From Symbiodinium natans (Eukaryota; Sar; Dinophyceae; Suessiales; Symbiodiniaceae), in contig CAJNDS010000014.1 of the NCBI GenBank assembly GCA_905221605.1, positions 837,420 to 848,919 of the forward strand: a stretch of DNA of 11,500 nucleotides. Reading direction: 5' to 3'. Every line of letters starts with the position of its first letter. The first letter of the stretch is position 1. The translations under genes were made by a program, and so were the position numbers. The notes under the pieces are model-generated. The model searched no databases and had not been told where the DNA came from. It saw only the letters and a list, made by a program, of their open reading frames with translations. Of this stretch, positions 8,126 through 11,500 are shown one piece after another.

Positions 8126-10323
8126 ACCCTTAACCCTAAACCCTAAACCCTAACCCTAAACCCTAAACCCCAGAGCTTGTGGCCTCCAGTTTCCGTACCG
8201 CGCCCGAGGCCCCGCGCTTCATCAAGTACAACCTGATGCGGACGATGCACCAGCAGGATGACCCTCGGCTTCCGATTGGGGTTTAGGGTTTAGGGTTTAA
8301 GTTTAGGGTTTAGAGTTTAGGGTTTAGGATTTAGGGCTTAGGGTTTATAGGCATCCTTGAGTAGATAGAATGTCTTAAACTCGATCTCGCAAACATTCTA
8401 TGTATGGGGTTCCTTGAAAAACGTGGAAGACAGCAAATCACCGAAAATGAAAGCACAAAACAAAGCCCAAATTCTATCCATACCAGGATGACTATAGGGT
8501 TTACTGTTTAGGGTTGCGCGCCTAGGCTTTAGGGTGTGTATCAGTGTACGCGCATGACTGCGGCCTTTCCTTTAGATTTAGGGGCGCTCTCCCTATCGCG
8601 CGTTTGCGTACCCCCGGTCGGCCCAAGCAAAGCCTACAACACCTCTCTTAAGTTGGGATGTTTCCCGTGGCACTAACTGTCCTCAATAGGGATTATCGTA
8701 CCCCCCCCCCCCATATTATAATTATCCTGATGAAGGACTGCTAGGACAAGGGGGAACATCCCAAGTCTGAAGTATGTAGCTACGCTCCATAGTAAAACGC
8801 GACACCAGAGTAAGTAGCCCCATAGCGGTTGTCCTGGGAGGCTTCCCCCAGACGCGTAGGTTCGCCAGCCCCGTCGGCGTGTATCTTGAATCCTGACATG
8901 TCCCTGCCGCCGTTTTTTGGGTTTAGGTTTAGGGTTTAGGGTTTAGGGTTTGGGGTTTCGGGTTTAGGGTTTAGGGTTTAGGGTTTAGGGTTCACGGTTT
9001 AGGGTTTAGGGTTTAGGGCTTAGGGCTTAGTGCTTAGGGTTTAGGGTTTAGGGGGTTTAGGGTTTAGGGTTTAGGGTTTAGGGCTAAGCAGCCACCTGCG
9101 GAGTCGGCTGAGGACATCATCCATCAGCAGCTGGTGACTTGGCCTGGCCTATCCACTCCAGCCCCGAAAAACCCGTGAATTCCAAACTCACCCTAAACCC
9201 TCAACCCTAAACCCTAAACCCTAAACCCTAAACCCGCAAAACCCTAAACCCTAAACCCCAAAACCCAAAACCCCAAACCCAAAACCCTAATCCCTAAACC
9301 TTAAGCCCTAAGCCGCAACCCTACCTGAACCCTGCAGCCCTCAAGCCCCAAACCCTATAAATCCTACGAGCACCCTAACTCCCGACGTCCGAAAGCCCAA
9401 GACCACTTTAAACAAAACTGCCCCTTGTTAATCTTAGGCCACCGTGGTTTAGGGTTTAGAGTTTAGGGTTAGGGTTAGGGTCTAGGGTTTAGGGTTTAGG
9501 GTTCAGGGTTTAGGTTTAGGGTTTAGGGTTTAGGGTGTAGGGTTTAGGGTTTAGGGTTTAGGGATTTTGGGATGGCCCTCTTGGAGTGAGGGCTTCCCTT
9601 CGACACTCCTTGAAGCAGAAAGGGCGTAGGGTTTAGGGTTGAGGGTTTAGGGTTTAGGGTTTAGGGCTAGGGTTTAGGGCTAGGGTTTAGGATGTTTGCG
9701 CTTTGGAGCTGGCCGCCAAGCCTGGCACAGGAGGACCGCGAGTTTGCCCAGGAGCAGTTCGCAAAGCTGTCCGAGCGGATAGCATCCTGTCCTCGGCTTT
9801 TGAGTTTAGGATTTGGGGTTTAGGGTTTAGGGTTTAGGGTTTAGGGTTTAGGGTTTATGGTTTGGGGTTTAGGATTTCGGGTTTAGGGTTTTTTGGTGTA
9901 GGGTTTAGAGATAAGGGCTTGAGTGGCATAAGTTTCGCTGAGTCAAGCCCCCTCCCCTCTCATACAGTACTTTTCGACGAGGATTCCTTCACCCCACATT
10001 GTGTCCTAAACCCTGGGAGCCTAAACCACAAACCCTAAAGCCTAAACCCTAAACCCTAAACCCTAAACCCTAAACCCTAAAGCCTAAACTCGGAACCTGC
10101 AAGGGACCACATGAAGGGAGCATTGTAGCTACCCGTAGAAACAAAAAGCATCCTGAACCCTAAACCCGAAACCCGAGCCAATCCCAAAACCCTAAACCCC
10201 AAACCCCAAACCCTAAACCCTAAACCCCAAACCCTAAACCCTAAACCCTAAACCCTAAACCTAAACCCCTAAATCCGAAGAAGTCGCTCTCAGGACCGGC
10301 TGTGCCATGCTCTAGTCGAATGC
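44..10323 (+). CDS. EF-hand voltage-gated cation channel-like protein, C-terminal part, split over 12 exons (partial gene)
   Basis: Exons at 44-73, 1200-1250, 1956-2012, 2644-2698, 3844-3883, 4798-4827, 5417-5453, 6738-6811, 7364-7397, 8209-8256, 9731-9781 and 10294-10323 join without a stop; the first eleven total 507 nt, exactly 169 codons. Order of parts: end of a hydrophobic S6-type helix (TLVFGVLNLIVA + VVVDTFADAR), a charged linker, EF-hand 1 (DKDGSGQLTLEQ), linker FQSRLRVMDIDE, EF-hand 2 (DTDGSGTIEAPE), conserved PLSRWVHDSKT and APRFIKYNLMRTMHQQ, then a charged helical tail. This order is known from dinoflagellate ion-transport-domain proteins with C-terminal EF-hands. The inferred role is a membrane cation channel whose gating is tuned by Ca2+ at the cytoplasmic tail; ion selectivity cannot be judged because the pore lies upstream of the window. 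All acceptors are AG|G and donors are GC, GA or GT. No transcript evidence is available, so exon ends are inferred from frame, family match and splice sites. The C-terminus and stop were not located. Confidence 0.85.
195..302. repeat. Dispersed island element, copy A (partial)
   Basis: Shares TTGAAAGGGG, GATATACCCCATA and the end CATGCAACTACCCTTAGA (285-302) with the element at 1552-1693; the last 18 bases match at 16 positions. The order of the shared pieces is kept while the middle has diverged. The left end is not clear in this copy. Confidence 0.5.
603..636. other. Small hairpin in intron 1
   Basis: CTTCGGG at 603-609 pairs with CCCGAAG at 630-636, with GCG and CGC able to pair inside. 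It sits in the unique island between two TTTAGGG blocks. No function is evident. Confidence 0.4.
1200..1250 (+). CDS. Exon 2: core of the S6 transmembrane helix
   Basis: Encodes VGSLLTLVFGVLNLIVA, a strongly hydrophobic stretch with the Asn typical of the inner part of S6 helices in voltage-gated cation channels. The acceptor is CTTCTGAG|G and the donor is GC (GCT|GCTTTC). Phase 0 at both ends. It runs directly into exon 3 (VVVDTFADAR), giving the channel hallmark of a hydrophobic helix followed by a charged cytoplasmic segment. Confidence 0.85.
1277..1480. repeat. TTTAGGGG 8-mer variant array
   Basis: About 200 bp made mostly of TTTAGGGG units, with a few plain TTTAGGG (about 1312-1338), GTTGAGGG and TTTAGAG variants. 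The extra G makes the period eight instead of seven. It begins about 25 bp after the exon 2 donor. Confidence 0.85.
1552..1688. mobile_element. MITE-like element with AGGGTAGCTACAT terminal inverted repeats, copy B
   Basis: AGGGTAGCTACAT at 1552-1564 is matched in inverted orientation by ATGCAGCTACCCT at 1676-1688 (12 of 13). The ten bases AAGGTTTCAG occur at 1544-1553 and again at 1702-1711, close to each end, and may be the trace of a target duplication although they are not exactly adjacent. The inside carries two TATATACCCC copies. It has no coding capacity. Confidence 0.5.
1956..2012 (+). CDS. Exon 3: S6 end and start of the cytoplasmic tail
   Basis: Encodes VVVDTFADARDRDILNMAQ. The VVVDTFADAR motif marks where the S6 helix leaves the membrane in this family; the remaining residues are charged and helical. 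The acceptor is TTCGAG|G. The donor is GA (CAG|GAGGGT), leading straight into a telomere-like block. The six bases CAGGAG span this donor junction and recur at the acceptor junction of exon 4. Confidence 0.9.
2013..2643 (+). other. Intron 3 (GA-AG), G-rich repeats only
   Basis: 631 bp. Degenerate TTTAGGG blocks at 2013-2150 (including four TTTAGGA units near 2068-2095) and 2320-2405. No clear CCCTAAA block was seen. Unique islands lie at 2150-2320, which holds an open cassette (2217-2315), and at 2406-2643. Confidence 0.8.
2217..2315 (+). other. Possible cryptic or cassette exon in intron 3
   Basis: A 99-nt open segment bounded by GCCAAG|G on the left and a GA donor (CCC|GAAAGG) on the right. 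It is in phase 0 and so could be spliced in frame between exons 3 and 4. It would encode 33 residues beginning VFEFKPTNWKSRFKRVP, with an aromatic-rich end (YNGWVGF). The family is continuous at this point, so inclusion would interrupt the linker. It may be an alternative exon, a relic of another gene, or chance. Confidence 0.25.
2644..2698 (+). CDS. Exon 4: acidic linker and first helix of EF-hand 1
   Basis: Encodes EMEADVEADKKFLEKMFN plus the first base of the next codon. An acidic amphipathic stretch is followed by KKFLEKMFN, the entering helix of EF-hand 1. The acceptor is CTGGCAG|G. The donor is GC (AACA|GCGGCC), and the split codon A|GA with exon 5 gives Arg. The frame stays open upstream of the acceptor (from 2566), but those residues do not match the family and are taken as intron. 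Confidence 0.9.
2716..2889. mobile_element. MITE-like fold-back element with 27-bp terminal inverted repeats
   Basis: The left arm 2716-2742 and the right arm 2863-2889 are inverted copies matching at 25 of 27 positions; the core is GAGGTTCAYGGGTACTTG. The 120-bp interior contains repeated TAAGTCC / CTAAGTAGG motifs and no open frame of interest. The left end lies 17 bp inside the exon 4 donor, and the right end abuts a CCCTAAA block. No target-site duplication is obvious. CCATGAACCTCC, the outer end of the right arm, recurs at 3004-3015. Confidence 0.7.
3378..3435. repeat. Tandem 29-bp duplication
   Basis: Two adjacent 29-bp copies, 3378-3406 and 3407-3435, starting ATTCTCAAACC and containing GATTTGAAACTTTTTG, match at 27 of 29 positions. 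They sit in a unique island of intron 4. Confidence 0.9.
3844..3883 (+). CDS. Exon 5: EF-hand 1 calcium-binding loop
   Basis: With the split codons at both ends it encodes RIDKDGSGQLTLEQ. Loop residues are D1, D3, S5, Q7, T9 and Q12. The Gly at position 6 and the hydrophobic residue at 8 are kept; position 12, normally Glu, is Gln. The acceptor is CTCAAG|G. The donor is GC (GAGCA|GCGTCT), chosen because it keeps the family register LEQL with exon 6. A second GC lies three bases upstream and would drop the Gln. Confidence 0.88.
4273..4303. repeat. Poly-C run of 31
   Basis: An uninterrupted run of 31 C directly precedes the start of the long CCCTAAA array. Its length is hard to sequence accurately and may be inexact. 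Confidence 0.9.
4304..4767. repeat. Long CCCTAAA interstitial telomeric array
   Basis: About 464 bp of CCCTAAA, the longest array in the window. Most units are perfect; variants cluster as CCTAAA (4320-4365), CCCGAAAACT (4490-4520), CCCTGAA (4560-4630) and CCCTAAG (4640-4670). It is an internal array with unique sequence and exons on both sides, so it is not a chromosome end. Confidence 0.95.
4560..4629. repeat. CCCTGAA variant sub-array
   Basis: About ten consecutive CCCTGAA units inside the CCCTAAA array. The same variant, read from the other strand, forms the TTCAGGG block at 10679-10716. Confidence 0.95.
4798..4827 (+). CDS. Exon 6: 30-nt micro-exon, second helix of EF-hand 1
   Basis: With its split codons this encodes LIDGARKDTE, the exiting helix of EF-hand 1 and a linker (family pattern L-x-x-GAR-x-D-x-E-F). 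The acceptor is CCCTGAG|G, just past a 13-C tract and TTTCAG. The donor is GC (CCGA|GCATCT), and GA|G rebuilds the Glu before FQSRLR in exon 7. Reading on past 4827 hits a stop at 4838-4840, as expected for intron. Confidence 0.87.
4828..5416 (+). other. Intron 6 (GC-AG), C-rich repeats
   Basis: 589 bp. CCCTAAA blocks at 4873-4950 and 5168-5380; the last 30 bases hold GGGTTGAGGGG units of the opposite sense. The unique island 4950-5165 shows no coding. Confidence 0.85.
5168..5380. repeat. CCCTAAA interstitial telomeric array
   Basis: About 213 bp, roughly 30 units, nearly perfect with a single CTCCTAAA irregularity near 5260. It ends about 37 bp before exon 7. Confidence 0.95.
5417..5453 (+). 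CDS. Exon 7: inter-EF-hand linker FQSRLRVMDIDE
   Basis: Encodes FQSRLRVMDIDE after the split Glu codon. This linker between the two EF-hands is strongly conserved in dinoflagellate channels of this type, which makes the call secure in spite of the 37-nt length. The acceptor is GCCAAG|G and the donor is GC (GAG|GCGCTCC), phase 0. It lies between the CCCTAAA array ending near 5380 and the TTTAGGG block starting at 5467. Confidence 0.93.
5585..5805. repeat. AT-rich microsatellite region
   Basis: Low-complexity AT, TG and TATC runs, for example (TA)n near 5730-5744 and TGTGTGTG near 5745-5754. Open frames across it (rich in Tyr, Ile, His) are by-products of the simple repeat. Confidence 0.85.
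6090..6480. other. 390-bp unique island in intron 7
   Basis: The longest stretch in intron 7 without telomere-like units, balanced in base composition. A minus-strand frame (6080-6388, 102 codons) and overlapping + strand frames are open, but I recognise no domain. The minus strand contains TAGCGCAGTGGA near 6263-6274, which resembles a tRNA A box, without a recognisable B box. It could be an unclassified retroelement fragment; this is a guess. Confidence 0.3.
6738..6811 (+). CDS. Exon 8: EF-hand 2, complete loop
   Basis: Encodes VDLQQLFDMI, DTDGSGTIEAPE and FI plus two bases. This is a complete canonical EF-hand: helix DLQQLFDMI, loop D1-D3-S5-T7-E9-E12 with Gly 6 and Ile 8, then the start of the exiting helix. 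It is the longest exon in the window (74 nt) and the clearest domain evidence. The acceptor is GCCCCAG|G and the donor is GA (ATCAG|GAACCC). Confidence 0.95.
6812..7363 (+). other. Intron 8 (GA-AG), G-rich then C-rich repeats
   Basis: 552 bp, almost all repeat: TTTAGGG units at 6861-6925 and 6996-7065, then degenerate CCCTAAA, CCCCAAA and CCCTAAG units at 7080-7345. The two halves are inverted relative to each other. Confidence 0.88.
7364..7397 (+). CDS. Exon 9: PLSRWVHDSKT motif
   Basis: With the split Arg codon from exon 8 it encodes RPLSRWVHDSKT. PLSRWVHDSKT follows EF-hand 2 in many dinoflagellate EF-hand channel proteins; its biochemical role is unknown to me. The acceptor is TTGAGAAG|G. 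The donor is GT (ACC|GTCCCT), the only canonical GT among the eleven donors assigned here. Phase 0 at the 3' end. Confidence 0.92.
7438..7668. repeat. TTTAGGG interstitial telomeric array
   Basis: About 120 bp of near-perfect TTTAGGG units at 7438-7560, then about 110 bp of degenerate units with GGGGTTT variants. It is the longest G-rich array in the window. Confidence 0.93.
7680..7705. repeat. Poly-T run of 26
   Basis: An uninterrupted T run at the edge of the TTTAGGG array. On the minus strand it reads as poly-A and could be the tail of an inserted retrocopy, but no matching gene was seen upstream of it on that strand. Confidence 0.9.
7945..8129. repeat. CCCTCAA variant array
   Basis: About 26 consecutive CCCTCAA units with a few CCCCTCA and CGCTCAA changes, flanked on both sides by plain CCCTAAA. 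The block is homogeneous, which points to local amplification of one mutated unit. Confidence 0.95.
8209..8256 (+). CDS. Exon 10: APRFIKYNLMRTMHQQ motif
   Basis: Encodes APRFIKYNLMRTMHQQ in phase 0 at both ends. Together with exon 9 it rebuilds the conserved SKTAPRFIKYN string. The acceptor is GCCCGAG|G and the donor is GA (CAGCAG|GATGACC). Ten bases across this donor (CAGGATGACC) recur with one change across the exon 11 acceptor (CAGGAGGACC). Confidence 0.93.
8651..8766. repeat. Imperfect inverted repeat in intron 10
   Basis: AGTTGGGATGTTTCCC at 8651-8666 pairs with GGGGAACATCCCAAGT at 8751-8766 (about 14 of 16 with one gap). Weaker pairing continues inward: TAACTGTCCT at 8674-8683 against AGGACTGCTA at 8735-8744. 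A 12-C run lies in the loop. It may be a worn fold-back element. Confidence 0.55.
9113..9133 (+). other. Possible 21-nt micro-exon DIIHQQL
   Basis: GCTGAG|G on the left and a GT donor (CTG|GTGACT) on the right enclose seven codons in phase 0, which could be inserted between exons 10 and 11 without a frame change. ATCATCCATCAGCAG resembles ACGATGCACCAGCAG at the end of exon 10. Exon 10 also joins exon 11 directly without trouble, so this is only a candidate. Confidence 0.2.
9731..9781 (+). CDS. Exon 11: charged helical tail
   Basis: Encodes EDREFAQEQFAKLSERI, a charged amphipathic stretch that continues MHQQ from exon 10 and probably forms a coiled coil with exon 12. The acceptor is GGCACAG|G and the donor is GC (ATA|GCATCC). 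Codons lack stops, and the length keeps phase 0. The assignment rests on splice pattern, frame and composition rather than on a strong motif. Confidence 0.78.
9782..10293 (+). other. Intron 11 (GC-AG), G-rich then C-rich repeats
   Basis: 512 bp if exon 12 is real. TTTAGGG at 9802-9912, then CCCTAAA at 10003-10090 and 10153-10272. The island between the C-rich blocks carries a third partial copy of the dispersed element (10101-10140). Confidence 0.6.
10101..10140. repeat. Dispersed island element, copy C (fragment)
   Basis: AAGGGAGCATTGTAGCTACCC is nearly the reverse complement of the left end of the element at 1552-1688 (GGGTAGCTACATGCTCCCT). Only this end is recognisable here. Confidence 0.4.
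10294..10323 (+). CDS. Exon 12 (probable): continuation of the helical tail
   Basis: Encodes DRLCHALVEC in phase 0 after CTCTCAG|G. It extends LSERI to LSERIDRLCHALVE with regular hydrophobic spacing, as expected for a coiled coil. The 3' end is uncertain: a GA donor at 10324 (phase 0) and a GC donor at 10338 (phase 2, adding DTSPL) are both possible. No stop codon or poly(A) signal could be assigned downstream. Confidence 0.5.
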
Positions 10324-10678
10324 GATACCTCGCCATTGCGCAGCTTGGCCACACCTGGGGCTTGGTTTGTTTAGGGTTTGGGGGCTTAGGGCTTAGGGCT
10401 TAGGGTTTAGGGTTTAGGGTTTAGGGTTTAGGGTTTAGGGTTTAGGGTTTAGGGTGTAGGGTTTAGGCTCTTAGGGCCCAATTAGGGCTAAGGGCTTAGG
10501 GGTTATGGGTTTAGGGTTGTTTTACCTGTTTAGGGTGTATGGGGTGTATATAAGGACGAGGGTTTGGCGGTTCAGGGCTTCGGCAGGGTTAAAGGCTTTA
10601 GGATTTAGGGTGAAGGGTAACTTTGACGTTGAACAGCTCTTCATCCTCCACAGCCACAAAGCACCCAAAGCAGGTTTA

Positions 10679-10716
10679 GGGTTCAGGGTTCAGGGTTCAG
10701 GGTTCAGGGTTCAGGG
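10679..10716. repeat. TTCAGGG variant block
   Basis: Five to six consecutive TTCAGGG units, the G-strand form of the CCCTGAA variant at 4560-4629, following a single TTTAGGG unit. Confidence 0.9.
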
Positions 10717-11130
10717 TGAAACCTAAACGATCAACCGCCCGATTTCCTTAGCCGTGCGCCCCCCACCCCCCTTCAAGCACTAGAAAGTACGTCGCTTCTG
10801 ACCACCAACCTGTTCAAGCACGTGAGCTGAGTTGTACCCGAAACCCTAAACCCTAAACCCTAAACCTTAAACCCTAAACCCTAAACCCTAAGCCTTAAAC
10901 CCTGAACTCTATGATCCCAGCCAGTTTAGGACTCTTGCCACAGACTGCAAGATTGCTCCCGAACGCAAGGCTGATGGTTCAGAGGCCCTTTCGCCCCGCA
11001 AAAACCCAAACCCCCGAACCCTAACCTCCACCCCAAACCCTAAACCCTAAACCCCAAACCCTAAACCCTAAACCCCAAACCCTCAACCCTAAACCCCAAT
11101 CCTAAACTCCCGAAACCCCAAGCCACCGAG

Positions 11131-11245
11131 GAATACGCGCTGTGCTTGGACCAACATTTGAGACGACCACCTCGATGTATAGTGCGCAACTTCGATATTC
11201 TTCAGCTCTATCCGCCCACCTTCGACTTGAAGAAGACAACCCTGA
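11131..11245 (+). other. Possible further exon
   Basis: ACCGAG|G on the left and a GC donor (CTGA|GCCCTA) on the right enclose a 115-nt open segment starting EYALCLDQHLRRPPRC in phase 0 and ending TFDLKKTTL. It lies in a repeat-free island and follows the splice pattern of this gene, but no family match is recognised. It could belong to this gene or to none. Confidence 0.25.
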
Positions 11246-11366
11246 GCCCTAAACCCCAAAACCCTGACTTTAAACGCCCAAGCTCTAGCTCTAGATCCTT
11301 TAACCCTAAACTCTACACCCTAAACTCTAAGCCCCAAACTACCTGCCCCCCTCCCAAAAAAACAAA

Positions 11367-11500
11367 ATATGTATGCCTAGAGGTGTATATATATATATAT
11401 ATATATGTGCCTATATGTATATGTATATATATATATATATGTATATGTGATGTGTATATATATATATATACACAGGTGTGTGTGTGTGTGTCTGTATGTA
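11367..11500. repeat. TA/TG microsatellite at the window end
   Basis: (TA)n runs near 11385-11405, 11424-11440 and 11456-11470, followed by (TG)n to 11491. Similar in type to the region at 5585-5805. Confidence 0.9.

Larger units (their letters stand above)
7398..8208 (+). other. Intron 9 (GT-AG), G-rich then C-rich repeats
   Basis: 811 bp. TTTAGGG array at 7438-7668, poly-T at 7680-7705, a unique island at 7706-7910 and a CCCTAAA/CCCTCAA array at 7915-8171. The island contains CCTACTTAGGGG, also present in reverse in the element at 2716-2889. This is the only intron with a canonical GT donor. Confidence 0.88.
8257..9730 (+). other. Intron 10 (GA-AG), longest intron
   Basis: 1474 bp. TTTAGGG at 8278-8350 and 8918-9085, CCCTAAA at 9190-9360, and TTTAGGG again at 9447-9563 and 9625-9692. 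The unique island 8350-8915 holds an inverted repeat (8651-8766) and a 12-C run (8701-8712). A possible micro-exon lies at 9113-9133. Confidence 0.82.
10324..11500. other. Downstream stretch: repeat blocks and unplaced islands
   Basis: Again G-rich first and C-rich later: TTTAGGG at 10368-10515, TTCAGGG at 10679-10716, CCCTAAA at 10838-10910 and 11005-11110, degenerate units to 11335. The unique islands at 10530-10672, 10723-10837 and 10911-11005 may hold further exons, but none could be placed with confidence. One candidate start is AAG|GGTAAC at 10616. No terminator or poly(A) signal was seen. Confidence 0.6.

Noticed and set aside
10657-10673. Exon encoding ATKHPKQ after ACAG at 10653
   Set aside because: It would need an acceptor followed by C, against the AG|G rule seen at every other junction, and exon 12 at 10294 continues the coiled coil better.

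Overview
The window reads as nuclear DNA of a dinoflagellate. Three things seen in the sequence support this. (1) Eleven short + strand exons, with a probable twelfth, join in frame into the C-terminal part of an EF-hand-bearing voltage-gated cation-channel-like protein of a type common in dinoflagellate gene sets. (2) Every acceptor used is AG followed by a G in the exon, and the donors are mostly GC (7) or GA (3) with a single GT; this relaxed donor use is characteristic of dinoflagellates. (3) The unit TTTAGGG/CCCTAAA, the telomere repeat known from dinoflagellates, plants and chromerids, occurs in dozens of interstitial blocks. The genus cannot be told from the sequence.

Layout: one gene on the + strand fills nearly the whole window. 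Exons lie at 44-73 (probable), 1200-1250, 1956-2012, 2644-2698, 3844-3883, 4798-4827, 5417-5453, 6738-6811, 7364-7397, 8209-8256, 9731-9781 and 10294-about 10323 (probable). The first eleven total 507 nt (169 codons) over 9.7 kb, so about 95% of the gene is intron. In order they encode the end of a transmembrane S6 helix, a charged linker, a first EF-hand, a linker, a second EF-hand, a PLSRWVHDSKT / APRFIKYN conserved stretch, and a charged, probably coiled-coil tail. The 5' end of the gene lies outside the window; the 3' end was not found.

The eleven introns (512 to 1474 bp) are built mainly from degenerate telomere-like arrays. In seven of the eleven the G-rich orientation (TTTAGGG) comes first and the C-rich orientation (CCCTAAA) later, so each transcript could fold back on itself. 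Some blocks are homogeneous variants (TTTAGGGG, CCCTGAA, CCCTCAA, TTCAGGG), indicating local amplification. Between the arrays are small unique islands: a 174-bp fold-back element with 27-bp inverted ends, a dispersed element with AGGGTAGCTACAT ends, an inverted repeat at 8651-8766, a 390-bp island at 6090-6480, AT-rich microsatellites, and long C, G and T homopolymers.

No rRNA, tRNA, CRISPR, bacterial-type operon or intact transposase gene was seen. Long open frames that overlap the arrays are by-products of the 7-bp repeat and are not called as genes.
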